DNA of 64,000 bases from Candidatus Mediterraneibacter intestinipullorum (GTDB lineage Bacteria > Bacillota > Clostridia > Lachnospirales > Lachnospiraceae): assembly GCA_019118665.1 (NCBI GenBank), contig DWYM01000019.1, forward strand, positions 1 through 64,000, written 5' to 3'. The notes under the pieces were generated by a model. That model did no database searches. It saw only the letters and a list, made by a program, of their open reading frames with translations, and was not told the origin of the DNA. Shown in pieces: positions 40,361 through 50,182 of the stretch. The translations under genes and the position numbers were made by a program. How positions within the stretch are numbered: the stretch's first letter is position 1; each line of letters begins with the position of its first letter.

Positions 40361-41041
40361 ATGGAATTTTCAGAGCAATTTCCAATCGTTGTGCAGGCGC
40401 TGAACGTGGGATTCCTGCAGACCTTAAAGCTGTTTTTTGTGACGCTGCTGGGGGCGATCCCCCTGGGGCTGATCATTTCCTTTGGGTCTATGTCCCGATT
40501 TAAGCCCTTAAGTTTCATTACAAAGATCATCGTATGGATCATCAGGGGAACACCTCTGATGATCCAGCTTTTGATCGTCTATTTCATGCCCGGCCTGATG
40601 GGCAACAATATATGGGGAGGCGGTGAGAACGGACGTTTTCTCGCGGCTTCGGTTGCCTTTATCTTTAATTACGCCTGCTATTTTTCGGAGATCTACCGGG
40701 GCGGCATCCAGGGAGTTCCGGCAGGACAGGAGGAGGCAGGGCTTGTGCTCGGCATGACAAAGAGGCAGATCTTTTTAAAGGTGAAACTCCTTCAGATGAC
40801 CAAGAGGATCGTGCCTCCCATGTCCAATGAGATCATCACACTGGTAAAAGACACTTCTCTTTCCCGCATTATCGCGCTTCAGGAGGTTATCTGGGCAGGA
40901 CAGTCCTTCATGAAGGGAAACATGGGGATCGCAGGCGTGATCTGGCCGCTGTTCTTTACGGCAGTGTACTATCTGATCTTTAATGGGATCCTGACAGTCC
41001 TCCTGGGACGTCTTGAGAAAAAACTGGAATATTTTAGATAG
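40361..41041 (+). CDS. Amino acid ABC transporter permease
   Basis: The 226-residue permease of the His/Glu/Gln/Arg/opine class has a leading span (FLQTLKLFFVTLLGAIPLGLIIS), further spans and the EAA loop (GQEEAGLVLGMTKRQIFLKV) where the ATPase docks. As a single permease gene it would form a homodimer. It lies 33 bp after the binding protein and 12 bp before the ATPase gene. Confidence 0.92.
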   Translation: MEFSEQFPIVVQALNVGFLQTLKLFFVTLLGAIPLGLIISFGSMSRFKPLSFITKIIVWIIRGTPLMIQLLIVYFMPGLMGNNIWGGGENGRFLAASVAFIFNYACYFSEIYRGGIQGVPAGQEEAGLVLGMTKRQIFLKVKLLQMTKRIVPPMSNEIITLVKDTSLSRIIALQEVIWAGQSFMKGNMGIAGVIWPLFFTAVYYLIFNGILTVLLGRLEKKLEYFR

Positions 41042-41053
41042 GAGGCGGAACAT

Positions 41054-41839
41054 ATGGCCATATTGGAAGTACAGCATGTAAGTAAGAGCTTTGGGAACAC
41101 GAAAGTGCTGAAAGATATCAGTTTTTCCCTGGAAAAGGGAAAAGTATTGTCCCTCATCGGTTCGTCCGGAAGCGGGAAGACAACGCTGCTCCGCTGTCTG
41201 AATTTTCTTGAAAGGCCGGACGGAGGCGTGATCCGCGTGAACGGTGAGACGCTGTTCGACGCGAATGATCCGGCGACGATGCAGGAGGGGGAGATCAGAA
41301 GAAAGCGGCTTCACTTCGGCCTGGTGTTCCAGTCTTTTAACCTCTTTCCACAGTATACGGCGCTTCAGAACGTACTGCTGGCGAAGGAGCTCCTGGCAAA
41401 GGAGAAGCCGGATTATAAATCAAAGAAAAAGGAAATCCATGCGCAGATCGAGGCGGAAGCAAAGACCCTTCTGGATCAGATGGGGCTGTCAGACCGGATG
41501 GAAAATTATCCCCACCAGCTTTCCGGCGGACAGTGCCAGAGGGTGGCGATCGCCAGGGCGCTGGCGCTGAAACCGGATATCCTCTGTTTTGATGAACCGA
41601 CTTCAGCGCTCGATCCGGAGCTTACCGGGGAAGTGCTGAAGGTGATCAAAGGGCTGGCGGATCAGGAGACAACGATGATCATTGTCACGCATGAGATGGC
41701 GTTTGCCCGGGGTGTATCCAGCCAGGTGATCTTTATGGACGGCGGACGCATCATGGAACAGGGCACTCCTGAGGAAGTGTTCGAGCATCCGCGGGAAGAA
41801 CGCACAAGGCAATTTTTATCAAGATTTACGAATCAATAA
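41054..41839 (+). CDS. Amino acid ABC transporter ATP-binding protein (GlnQ type)
   Basis: The 261-residue ATPase has Walker A GSSGSGKTTLLRCLNFLE, the Q-loop in GLVFQSFNLFPQYTAL, signature LSGGQCQRVAIARAL, Walker B ILCFDEPTSALDPEL and the switch His in IVTHEMAFARGV. Between the Q-loop and signature it carries a lysine-rich insert (KPDYKSKKKEIHAQIEAEAK) slightly longer than usual. It energises import with the two genes before it. Its stop is only 13 bp from purF, so some read-through transcription into purF is likely. Confidence 0.93.
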   Translation: MAILEVQHVSKSFGNTKVLKDISFSLEKGKVLSLIGSSGSGKTTLLRCLNFLERPDGGVIRVNGETLFDANDPATMQEGEIRRKRLHFGLVFQSFNLFPQYTALQNVLLAKELLAKEKPDYKSKKKEIHAQIEAEAKTLLDQMGLSDRMENYPHQLSGGQCQRVAIARALALKPDILCFDEPTSALDPELTGEVLKVIKGLADQETTMIIVTHEMAFARGVSSQVIFMDGGRIMEQGTPEEVFEHPREERTRQFLSRFTNQ

Positions 41840-41852
41840 GGAGCAGGATTTC

Positions 41853-43280
41853 ATGACAGGATTTGATAATATTACCACAGGAATCGGCGAGGAATGTGGG
41901 GTTTTTGGAGCCTATGACCTGGATGGACGCGACGTTGCCGCGTCCATCTATTATGGGCTTTTTGCATTGCAGCACAGAGGACAGGAGAGCTGCGGCATCG
42001 CGGTGACAGACACCTCCGGGCAGAGAAAGGTATTGTCCAGAAAAGGTCTCGGGCATGTAAACGATGTGTTCGACGAGGAAGAGCTGGAGAAGTTGAAGGG
42101 CAATCTGGGAGTCGGACATGTCCGCTATTCCACGGCGGGAGGGACGAGAGTAGAGAACGCCCAGCCCCTTGTCATCAACTATGTGAAGGGCACTCTGGCC
42201 ATCGCCCATAACGGTAATCTGGTCAACGCGGTGGAACTGAGACGTGAGCTGGAGTACACAGGAGCGATCTTTCAGACAACGATCGACTCGGAAGTGATCG
42301 CGTATCATGTGGCGAGAGAGCGGCTGAATGCCAGGACTGCGGAAGAAGCGGTAAAAAATGCCATGAAGAAGATCAAAGGAGCCTACGCCCTCGTGGTCAG
42401 CAGCCCGCGCAAGATGATCGGGGCCAGAGATCCGTTCGGGCTCAAACCCCTGTGTATCGGAAAGCGGGATAACGCTTATTTCCTGGCTTCCGAGAGCTGC
42501 GCTGTCGCGGCTGTGGACGCGGAATTTGTAAGGGACGTGCGGCCGGGGGAGATCGTGACGATCACAAAAGAAGGCATTGCTTCCGACATGAGCATGGCAG
42601 TCCCGGAAGAGCGGCAGGCAAGATGTATCTTTGAGTATATCTACTTTGCCCGGACAGACAGCACGATTGATGGCGTGAATGTCTATCACTCCCGCATTCT
42701 TGCCGGGAAGGCTCTGGCAGAGTCCTATCCGGTGGAGGCGGATCTGGTAGTGGGCGTGCCCGATTCCGGCCTGGTTGCCGCGAAGGGCTACTCTGAGCAG
42801 TCGGGAATCCCATACGGCATGGCATTTCACAAGAACAGTTATGTGGGCAGGACCTTTATCAAGCCAAAACAGAGCGAGCGGGAATCCAGCGTTAAGATCA
42901 AGTTGAATGTGATCCCGGAGGTGGTGAAAGGGAAGCGGATCGTCATGGTGGATGACTCTATCGTTCGGGGAACAACCTGCGCGAATATCATTAAAATGCT
43001 GAAAAACGCGGGCGCGGAGGAAGTGCATGTGCGTATCAGTTCACCGCCGTTCCTTCATCCGTGCTATTTTGGGACGGACGTACCATCGAATGAACAGCTC
43101 ATTGCCCATTCCCACACACCGGAAGAGATCCGGCAGATGATCGGCGCGGATTCCCTGGGGTATATGGAAGTGTCAAAACTAAAGGAAATGGTGGGAGAGC
43201 TGAAATACTGTGACGCATGTTTTACCGGAAATTATCCCATGGAGGTTCCGGGGCGGGATATCAGCCACGCATTCGAATAG
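41853..43280 (+). CDS. purF: Amidophosphoribosyltransferase
   Basis: PurF makes phosphoribosylamine from PRPP and glutamine, the first step of purine synthesis. The 475-residue protein has a 14-residue leader before the N-terminal nucleophile Cys (GEECGVFGAYD); the leader is cleaved in the Bacillus-type enzyme. The glutaminase region shows HRGQESCGIAV and the PRPP loop is IVMVDDSIVRGTTC. The C-terminal cysteines (YCDACFTGNYP) fit the [4Fe-4S] type. The ATG follows AAGGAGCAGGATTTC. It lies 13 bp after the amino acid ABC genes, with purB 162 bp on. Confidence 0.96.
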   Translation: MTGFDNITTGIGEECGVFGAYDLDGRDVAASIYYGLFALQHRGQESCGIAVTDTSGQRKVLSRKGLGHVNDVFDEEELEKLKGNLGVGHVRYSTAGGTRVENAQPLVINYVKGTLAIAHNGNLVNAVELRRELEYTGAIFQTTIDSEVIAYHVARERLNARTAEEAVKNAMKKIKGAYALVVSSPRKMIGARDPFGLKPLCIGKRDNAYFLASESCAVAAVDAEFVRDVRPGEIVTITKEGIASDMSMAVPEERQARCIFEYIYFARTDSTIDGVNVYHSRILAGKALAESYPVEADLVVGVPDSGLVAAKGYSEQSGIPYGMAFHKNSYVGRTFIKPKQSERESSVKIKLNVIPEVVKGKRIVMVDDSIVRGTTCANIIKMLKNAGAEEVHVRISSPPFLHPCYFGTDVPSNEQLIAHSHTPEEIRQMIGADSLGYMEVSKLKEMVGELKYCDACFTGNYPMEVPGRDISHAFE

Positions 43281-43442
43281 GAGACTTTTTGGACAATAAA
43301 GTGTTGCCGTATGAAGGCTCTGATGTTACTATAATAGTCGGAAAGATCCCTGTTTTCCATAGGAAAGCTTCCAGGATGGAGAGCGTGTCCGCATGGGAAT
43401 GGGATCAGCATACAAGTATACAGGATAAAGGAGATCAGTAAT

Positions 43443-44876
43443 ATGTCAAATGACCGTTATGTTAGCCCTCTTTCCGAGCGTTACGCGAGCAGAGAGATGC
43501 AGTACATTTTCTCTCCGGACAAGAAATTCCGCACATGGAGGAGACTCTGGATCGCGCTTGCGGAGACAGAGAAAGAGCTGGGACTCAATATCACAGACGA
43601 GCAGATCGAGGAACTCAAAAGCCATGCGGATGATATCAATTACGATGTGGCCAGGGAGAGGGAAAAAATCGTACGCCATGACGTGATGTCGCATGTCTAT
43701 GCTTATGGCGTGCAGTGCCCGAAGGCAAAGGGGATCATCCATCTCGGCGCCACGTCCTGTTATGTGGGGGATAACACGGACATTATCATTATGTCTGAGG
43801 CTCTGAAGCTGGTGAGAAAAAAGCTGATCAATGTGATCGCTGAGCTGGCTAAATTCGCGGAGGAGCAAAAAAGCCAGCCCACCCTAGCGTTTACACATTT
43901 CCAGCCGGCGCAGCCCACGACTGTCGGCAAGAGGGCGACTCTGTGGATGCAGGAATTTGAAATGGATCTGGAGGATCTGGATCATGTGCTCGGCAGCCTG
44001 AAGCTTCTGGGTTCAAAGGGGACCACAGGCACACAGGCCAGCTTTCTGGAACTCTTTGACGGAGATCAGGAGAAAATCGACAGGATCGATCCCATGATCG
44101 CGGAAAAGATGGGATTTAAAGCCTGTTATCCGGTATCCGGACAGACATATTCCAGAAAAGTGGATACAAGGGTGTTGAATGTCCTTGCAGGCATCGCGGC
44201 AAGCGCCCACAAATTTTCCAATGACATCCGGCTGCTCCAGCACTTAAAGGAGATCGAGGAGCCATTTGAAAAGACGCAGATCGGGTCCTCAGCCATGGCG
44301 TATAAGCGGAATCCCATGCGCAGCGAGAGGATCGCGTCCCTGTCCCGCTATGTGATGATCGATGCGCTGAATCCCGCGGTCACATCGGCTGCACAGTGGT
44401 TTGAGAGGACGCTGGATGATTCCGCAAACAAGCGTCTGAGTGTTCCGGAAGGATTCCTTGCTATTGATGGGATTCTTGACCTGTGCCTGAACGTGGTGGA
44501 TGGGCTTGTAGTCTACCCAAAAGTGATCGAAAAGCGGCTCATGTCTGAGCTTCCGTTCATGGCGACAGAGAATATCATGATGGACGCGGTGAAAGCAGGC
44601 GGAGACAGGCAGGAACTTCACGAGAGGATCCGCGAGCTTTCCATGGAGGCGGGAAAGAATGTGAAGGAAAAAGGGCTGGATAATAATCTGCTCGAACTGA
44701 TCGCGGCGGACCCGGCGTTCAACTTAAGTATTGAAGATCTGCAAGAAACGATGGATTCTGCAAAATATGTAGGACGGGCAAAGGAACAGGTGGAGGCATA
44801 TCTGAAAAATGTCATCTGTCCTCTTCTGAAAGAGAATGAGGGAGAGCTGGGCATGAAAGCAGAGATCAATGTCTGA
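43443..44876 (+). CDS. purB: Adenylosuccinate lyase
   Basis: PurB splits fumarate from SAICAR and from adenylosuccinate in purine synthesis. The 477-residue protein of the fumarase/aspartase superfamily shows the signature GSSAMAYKRNPMRSER (near residue 280), the His-containing IIHLGATSCYVGDN, and TLAFTHFQPAQPTT. The start ATG follows AAAGGAGATCAGTA. The 162-bp gap after purF contains a TATAAT at 43330-43335 without a good -35 box, so separate expression is possible. A terminator follows the gene. Confidence 0.96.
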   Translation: MSNDRYVSPLSERYASREMQYIFSPDKKFRTWRRLWIALAETEKELGLNITDEQIEELKSHADDINYDVAREREKIVRHDVMSHVYAYGVQCPKAKGIIHLGATSCYVGDNTDIIIMSEALKLVRKKLINVIAELAKFAEEQKSQPTLAFTHFQPAQPTTVGKRATLWMQEFEMDLEDLDHVLGSLKLLGSKGTTGTQASFLELFDGDQEKIDRIDPMIAEKMGFKACYPVSGQTYSRKVDTRVLNVLAGIAASAHKFSNDIRLLQHLKEIEEPFEKTQIGSSAMAYKRNPMRSERIASLSRYVMIDALNPAVTSAAQWFERTLDDSANKRLSVPEGFLAIDGILDLCLNVVDGLVVYPKVIEKRLMSELPFMATENIMMDAVKAGGDRQELHERIRELSMEAGKNVKEKGLDNNLLELIAADPAFNLSIEDLQETMDSAKYVGRAKEQVEAYLKNVICPLLKENEGELGMKAEINV

Positions 44877-44906
44877 GAGAAACAGAGGATCGTAACAAAA
44901 AATTGC

Positions 44907-44943
44907 AAAGGAATGTTGCAGGGGATTGCGGCATTCCTTTTTC
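44907..44943 (+). terminator. Terminator after purB
   Basis: AAAGGAATG (44907-44915) pairs with CATTCCTTT (44932-44940), followed by TTCTCT. Confidence 0.75.
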
Positions 44944-45021
44944 TCTGATACCTTATCCTGGAAAAGCAGATGGAAGATATTGCCATCAGTTGTTGTGGTG
45001 TAGAAAGGGAAGGGAATCAAA

Positions 45022-45987
45022 ATGGAGTGGTGTGGGAAACTTTATGGGGAGTGGAGATCAGCAGAAAATCTCCACAGGATGGAGCGGACTGTGCTTGTCC
45101 TCATTGTTTTTCTGATGCTGGCAGGCTGGGTCTGGGACACAGGGGCGGCGATACCTGGCACGGATGGAGGATACGCAGATCGTCTGTCAAGAAGGGGGTT
45201 CGGAATGGAACCTGTTTCTGATGACCCCGGGATACTGGCAGTGATGGCAGTCACCGGATGCAGTCCGGTCCCACTGAAGGGCATGGACATGTCCCGGGAT
45301 ATCGCGGAGCAGGAGAGATTGACTCAAGAGACTGCGCCACTCATAACGCCTGCGGGACTGACAGCCGGGGCGGATACCTTTCCCGCTGAGCCAAAGTACC
45401 CTGAGGAGACGGCGCCACCCATAAGCATTCCTGCGGAAGAACACCCGGCAGAGACTGTACCGCCCGCGGACGCTCCGGCGGAGGAGGCGCCGGCTGAGAC
45501 AGTACCGTCGTCAGTGGATGGGGTTTTTGTAAATGAGTATGGGATGATCTGCGGGATCCAAGATCCGGCAGTTGTTTCGGACGGTTATCTGGTCCTGCCA
45601 TCTGAAGGCTGCACAGGGATCGCGGCGGGAGCGTTTGCTGATGTTCCGGTCATCATCGCAGAGATCTATATCCCTGCCAATATCGTTCATATAGAGGAGG
45701 GCGCTTTCGCCGGGCTTGGCTATCTGGAGTGGCTGGAAGCAGAAGCTTCAGAAAGTTATTATACAGAGGACGGTGTGCTTTTCTCGGAGAATGGGACCTG
45801 CATACTTGGCTTTCCATCCGCAAGGACCGGGAGTTATAAAGTTCCTGACAGAGTTACCAGGTTTGCGGAAGGTGCGTTTGGCGAGGCAAAGATCGAGGTC
45901 ATAGACGCAGTCGGCTGTTCCCTGGAAGCCACAGGCAGCCTTCCCTCATCCATCCTTCTGCTCCGGGCGGAGGATCTGAAGGGTTGA
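45022..45987 (+). CDS. Cell-surface protein with BspA-type leucine-rich repeats
   Basis: The 321-residue protein has an N-terminal hydrophobic segment (TVLVLIVFLMLAGWVWDTG, residues 25-43) after a basic stretch, so it is exported or anchored. A low-complexity Pro-Glu-Thr-Ala region follows (residues 112-165; repeats of PAEE and PAETVPP). Then come LRR_5/BspA-like repeats: CTGIAAGAFADVPVIIAEIYIP, VHIEEGAFAGLGYLEWLEAE, and VPDRVTRFAEGAFGEAK. Such repeats mediate surface contacts in gut Firmicutes. No sorting signal is seen at the C-terminus. The ATG follows AGGGAAGGGAATCAAA. Ligand unknown. Confidence 0.75.
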   Translation: MEWCGKLYGEWRSAENLHRMERTVLVLIVFLMLAGWVWDTGAAIPGTDGGYADRLSRRGFGMEPVSDDPGILAVMAVTGCSPVPLKGMDMSRDIAEQERLTQETAPLITPAGLTAGADTFPAEPKYPEETAPPISIPAEEHPAETVPPADAPAEEAPAETVPSSVDGVFVNEYGMICGIQDPAVVSDGYLVLPSEGCTGIAAGAFADVPVIIAEIYIPANIVHIEEGAFAGLGYLEWLEAEASESYYTEDGVLFSENGTCILGFPSARTGSYKVPDRVTRFAEGAFGEAKIEVIDAVGCSLEATGSLPSSILLLRAEDLKG

Positions 45988-46025
45988 TATACAGAGAGCA
46001 GGGATGAAGTGACAGGAGTTGTTTG

Positions 46026-46054
46026 TTGAAGAATCCTCCGATATGTTTTATAAT
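46026..46054 (+). promoter_or_regulatory. Promoter of the sirtuin-like gene
   Basis: TTGAAG (46026-46031), 17 bp, TATAAT (46049-46054). Confidence 0.65.
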
Positions 46055-46110
46055 ACCGTATATAGGAACATTGCCTGCTGAAGGAAAGGCGGCAGAAAGG
46101 AGGGGACTTT

Positions 46111-46851
46111 ATGAGAGAAAATAATATACTCCAGATATTAAGAGAGGGCAGGTACACAGTCGTTTTAAGCGGTATCGGTCTCATGGCGGAAAGCGGGTAT
46201 CCGCTTTTAAGGGATGGAGCGGAGTCCTATGAGATCGAAGATAAGTACGGCTATTCTTATGAAGAGATATTCAGCAGCGGATTTTACTCCGCCAGGAAAG
46301 AACTGTTCTTTCGCTTTTATAAAGAAGTCATCCTTAAGGCAGTGGAGATCCCGCCGGGGAAAGGGTTTCACATGCTGAAGAAGCTTCAGGACTGCGGACT
46401 TGTGGATTCGATCATTACCCGCCGCATCGCCGGACTGGAGGACAGGGCCGGATGCGGGAACGTAGTGAATATGAAGGGCACGGTTTTTGACAATGTGTGT
46501 CCGTCCTGCGGAAAACATTATCCTGTGGAATATATCAGGGAATCGAAAAATGTTCCCCTTTGTGAAAAATGTCTTGTCGCGCTCCGCCCTCAGGTGTGCC
46601 TGTTCGGGGAGATGATCGACAACGGCATTATGACAAAAGCAGCGGGAGAAGTGGAAAAAGCGGATGCGCTCCTTGTGCTCGGAGCCAGCCTGAATTCTCC
46701 GCTGTGCAGTCAGCTGCTGCAGTATTATACGGGCACGGAGCTGATCCTTGTGACAGGATCGGAGCACTATACAGACCAGAGAGCAGACTTTGTCGTGTAT
46801 GGGAGATGCGATGAATTTCTTGAGAGACTGGCTGACGAGTGCGGAAAATAA
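46111..46851 (+). CDS. Sir2-like protein with degenerate active site
   Basis: The 246-residue protein keeps the sirtuin frame. The zinc knuckle CPSCGKHY...CEKCLVALRP is intact, as are PQVCLFGEMID and ALLVLGASLNS. The catalytic motifs do not match: GAGxS is GIGLM (LSGIGLMAESGYP), the TQNID loop is TRRIAGLEDRAG (Asn and Asp lost), and the HG pair that carries the catalytic His is KG (VVNMKGTVF). Lachnospiraceae relatives I recall keep the His. NAD-dependent deacylation is therefore unlikely; binding of NAD, ADP-ribose or a protein partner is the alternative. It has its own promoter and lies 27 bp before gltX. Confidence 0.85.
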   Translation: MRENNILQILREGRYTVVLSGIGLMAESGYPLLRDGAESYEIEDKYGYSYEEIFSSGFYSARKELFFRFYKEVILKAVEIPPGKGFHMLKKLQDCGLVDSIITRRIAGLEDRAGCGNVVNMKGTVFDNVCPSCGKHYPVEYIRESKNVPLCEKCLVALRPQVCLFGEMIDNGIMTKAAGEVEKADALLVLGASLNSPLCSQLLQYYTGTELILVTGSEHYTDQRADFVVYGRCDEFLERLADECGK

Positions 46852-46878
46852 AATACAGACCATGATTGGAGAAAAAAG

Positions 46879-48336
46879 ATGAGCAACAGAGTGAGAACAA
46901 GATTTGCACCTAGCCCGACAGGGCGGATGCACGTTGGAAATCTGCGTACAGCGCTTTATGCGTACCTGATCGCGAAACACGAAGGCGGGGATTTCATTCT
47001 TCGTGTGGAGGATACGGATCAGGAGCGTTTTGTGGAAGGCGCGCTGGATATCATATACAGGACGCTGGAAAAGACCGGGCTTAAGCATGATGAAGGACCG
47101 GACAAAGACGGTGGATACGGACCGTATGTGCAGAGCGAAAGGCAGGCGTCCGGACTGTATCTGAAGTATGCGAAACAGCTAGTGGAACAGGGAGACGCAT
47201 ATTACTGTTTCTGCGACAAGGAGCGTCTGGAATCATTAAAGACCTCTGTGTCTGACGATGGTACGGATATCGTTGTGTATGATAAACACTGTCTGGGCCT
47301 GAGCAGAGAAGAGATTGAGGAGAACCTGGCGGCGGGAAAGCCGTGGGTCATCCGCCTGAATGTCCCCCGGGAAGGTGAGACCACGTTCCACGATGAGATC
47401 TATGGGGATATCACAGTTCCGAACAATGAGCTGGACGATATGATCCTGATCAAATCGGATGGATTCCCCACCTATAATTTCGCCAATGTCATTGACGATC
47501 ATCTGATGGGCATCACGCATGTGGTGAGGGGAAATGAGTATCTGTCATCCGTGCCGAAGTACAACAGGCTCTATGAGGCGTTCGGATGGGAGATCCCGGT
47601 GTATGTTCACTGTCCGCTCATCACGGATGAGAACCATAAGAAGCTGAGCAAGCGGTGCGGGCACTCCTCCTATGAGGATCTGATCGATCAGGGGTTTGTG
47701 TCTGAGGCAGTAGTCAATTATGTGGCTCTCCTGGGCTGGTGTCCGGCGGATAACAGGGAGATCTTTACCCTGGAAGAGCTGGTGGAGACCTTTGACTACC
47801 GGCACATGAGCAAGTCCCCGGCTGTTTTTGACACTGTGAAGCTGAAATGGATGAATGGAGAATATTTGAAAGCAATGGATCTTGAACGGTTCTATGAACT
47901 TGCAGAGCCGTATATCCGCAGGACGGTCACAAAGGACTTTGACCTTAAGAGGATTGCCGCCCTGGTCAAGACAAGGATCGAGATCCTGCCGGATATCTGC
48001 GAGCAGATCGATTTCTTTGAGAAAGTTCCGGAATATGACAATGAGCTTTACACACACAAGAAGATGAAGACGGATCCGGAGAAAGGTCTTGCCCTCCTCC
48101 GGGAAGTGATCCCCCTTCTTGAGGAGCAGCAGGATTATTCCAATGACGCTCTCTTTGAGATGCTCAAAGGATTTGCGGAGGAGAAGGGATACAAGATCGG
48201 CTATGTGATGTGGCCGCTGAGGACCGCGGTCTCGGGCAAGCAGAATACGCCGGGCGGCGCGACAGAGCTGATAGAAGTATTGGGAAAAGAAGAGTCCCTG
48301 AACAGGATCAGAAAAGGGATCGAAAAGCTTAGTTAG
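46879..48336 (+). CDS. gltX: Glutamyl-tRNA synthetase
   Basis: GltX charges tRNA-Glu (and often tRNA-Gln in Firmicutes) with glutamate. The 485-residue class I synthetase has the HIGH-type motif [20 protein letters not shown] and the KMSKS-type motif [12 protein letters not shown], and lacks the eukaryotic-type extension. The C-terminal half is the anticodon-binding alpha-helical cage. The start ATG follows GGAGAAAAAAG. It has no T-box leader and is likely transcribed with the sirtuin-like gene and the helicase downstream (11 bp). Confidence 0.96.
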   Translation: MSNRVRTRFAPSPTGRMHVGNLRTALYAYLIAKHEGGDFILRVEDTDQERFVEGALDIIYRTLEKTGLKHDEGPDKDGGYGPYVQSERQASGLYLKYAKQLVEQGDAYYCFCDKERLESLKTSVSDDGTDIVVYDKHCLGLSREEIEENLAAGKPWVIRLNVPREGETTFHDEIYGDITVPNNELDDMILIKSDGFPTYNFANVIDDHLMGITHVVRGNEYLSSVPKYNRLYEAFGWEIPVYVHCPLITDENHKKLSKRCGHSSYEDLIDQGFVSEAVVNYVALLGWCPADNREIFTLEELVETFDYRHMSKSPAVFDTVKLKWMNGEYLKAMDLERFYELAEPYIRRTVTKDFDLKRIAALVKTRIEILPDICEQIDFFEKVPEYDNELYTHKKMKTDPEKGLALLREVIPLLEEQQDYSNDALFEMLKGFAEEKGYKIGYVMWPLRTAVSGKQNTPGGATELIEVLGKEESLNRIRKGIEKLS

Positions 48337-48347
48337 AGAGGAGACAG

Positions 48348-50177
48348 ATGGGATTTAGCCAAGCACAGAAAAAGGCTGTCACACATGGGGCCGGTCCCTG
48401 TCAGGTACTGGCGGGGCCGGGTTCCGGGAAGACGCTTACTATTGTTAACAGGATCAGGTATCTGATCGAAGAATGCCATGTAAGACCAGAAGAAATTCTG
48501 GTCGTTACTTTTACCCGCTTTGCCGCGGCAGAGATGAAAGAACGGCTGTCCGGTCTGCTGGGGAAGAAAAATATTCCGGTCACGGCAGGCACGTTCCATG
48601 GGATTTATTACGGTATCCTGAAATGGGCGTACAGGTTCGGGCCGGAAAATATTCTGTCAGAGGAGGAAAAATATCAGCTCCTGCGCCTGATCATAGGCCG
48701 TCAGGAGCTGGACCCTTCTGATGAAGAAGCTTTCCTCAGGGATATTGCGGAAGAGATCGGAAAAGTAAAAAACAGCCGGATCGACATCCGGGAATTCGCG
48801 TCGTCAAAATGCAGCGCCGGGACTTTCCGCGATATATACAGAGAGTATGAAAAAGAGCGCAAATCTCTGCGTAAGATTGATTTTGACGATATGCTCGTGG
48901 TCTGCTATGAGCTCTTTGCCACCAGGCCGGATGTGCTGGCGCAGTGGCAGAAAAGATTCCGTTATATCCTGGTGGACGAATTTCAGGACATCAACCGTGT
49001 ACAGTACGATGTGCTGCGGATGCTGGCTCTCCCGGAGAACAATCTTTTTGTGGTGGGCGATGACGATCAGGCGATCTACGGATTCCGGGGCGCTGACCCG
49101 GAGATCATGTTCCGGTTTGGAAAAGATTATCCGGGAGCAGAGCAGATCCTCCTTGACGTTAACTACCGGTCCACCTCAAATATCGTCACCAATTCTCTGA
49201 AGGTGATCGGCAATAATGAGAAGCGGTTTGACAAGAAGATCCAGGCTGTGAGGGACAAGGGTGAGTTCTTACATATACAGGAGCTGAAAGACCCCAACGA
49301 GGAGGCACATTATGTGGCGGATGAGATCGTGAAGCGAATGGATAGGGGAGTGCCCGCGGAAGATATGGCGGTGCTTTTTCGGATCCACACAGACGCGCGT
49401 CCGGTGGCGGAGGAGCTGATCAGGAGAAAGCTGCCCTTTCAGATGAGAGAGCATCTGCCCAATCTCTATGACCATTTTATCGCGAAAGATATCCAGGCAT
49501 ATTTCCGCCTTGCCACAGGAGCGGTCAGCCGGGGAGACATGCTGCGGGTCATGAACCGCCCGAAACGTTATATCGGGAGGGACAGTCTCGCCGAAGGAGC
49601 GTCCTTTGAGGAGATCAGGAAGTTCTACTGTGACAAAGACTGGATGTTGGACCGGATCGATCAGTTTGAGTGGGATGTAAAAATGCTTTCCAGGATGGCG
49701 CCCTATGCGGCGGTCCGGTATATCAGAAAACGGATCGGATATGACGATTTTCTGAAAGATCATGCCTTTGCAAACAGGATCGAGCGCGCAGACCTCAATG
49801 AAGTGCTCGCAGAGATCGCGGAAGCGGCCCGGCCGTATGCCACAGTTAAGGAATGGTTCTGCCATATAGAAGAATACACAGAGGCTCTCAGGAGGAATGA
49901 GAGGCGGAAGGATCTTTCAGGGGAAGGGGTGCGGCTGATGACCCTTCACGCGGCAAAAGGGCTGGAGTTCGATACGGTATTCCTGATCGGTGCCAACGAG
50001 GGGAGGATGCCATATAAAAAGGCAGTGACTGAGAAGGAGGAGGAAGAAGAGAGGCGGCTCTTTTATGTGGGGATGACCCGGGCGGAAAATGTGCTCCGGA
50101 TCTGTTATGTAAAAGAAAAAAACGGAAAAGAGGCAGATCCTTCCCGTTTTGTGGATGAGCTTCTGGAAGAGAGATAA
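48348..50177 (+). CDS. UvrD/PcrA-like superfamily 1 DNA helicase
   Basis: This is a 3'-5' helicase of the UvrD/Rep/PcrA group. Motif Q and motif I: LAGPGSGKTLTIVNRIRYL; motif II: YILVDEFQDINRVQYDVL; motif III: VVGDDDQAIYGFRGADPEI; motif V: LMTLHAAKGLEFDTVFLIG; motif VI: RRLFYVGMTRAEN. At 609 residues it is shorter than PcrA or UvrD (about 720-750), mainly for want of a C-terminal tail. It lies 11 bp after gltX and ends 5 bp from the convergent DUF1292 gene. A role in repair or fork restart is expected from the family. Confidence 0.92.
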   Translation: MGFSQAQKKAVTHGAGPCQVLAGPGSGKTLTIVNRIRYLIEECHVRPEEILVVTFTRFAAAEMKERLSGLLGKKNIPVTAGTFHGIYYGILKWAYRFGPENILSEEEKYQLLRLIIGRQELDPSDEEAFLRDIAEEIGKVKNSRIDIREFASSKCSAGTFRDIYREYEKERKSLRKIDFDDMLVVCYELFATRPDVLAQWQKRFRYILVDEFQDINRVQYDVLRMLALPENNLFVVGDDDQAIYGFRGADPEIMFRFGKDYPGAEQILLDVNYRSTSNIVTNSLKVIGNNEKRFDKKIQAVRDKGEFLHIQELKDPNEEAHYVADEIVKRMDRGVPAEDMAVLFRIHTDARPVAEELIRRKLPFQMREHLPNLYDHFIAKDIQAYFRLATGAVSRGDMLRVMNRPKRYIGRDSLAEGASFEEIRKFYCDKDWMLDRIDQFEWDVKMLSRMAPYAAVRYIRKRIGYDDFLKDHAFANRIERADLNEVLAEIAEAARPYATVKEWFCHIEEYTEALRRNERRKDLSGEGVRLMTLHAAKGLEFDTVFLIGANEGRMPYKKAVTEKEEEEERRLFYVGMTRAENVLRICYVKEKNGKEADPSRFVDELLEER

Positions 50178-50182
50178 CCGGA

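Noticed and set aside
43217-43441. 74-residue ORF between purF and purB
   Set aside because: It overlaps the purF end in another frame, resembles nothing, and lacks a ribosome-binding site. The region more likely holds a weak promoter.
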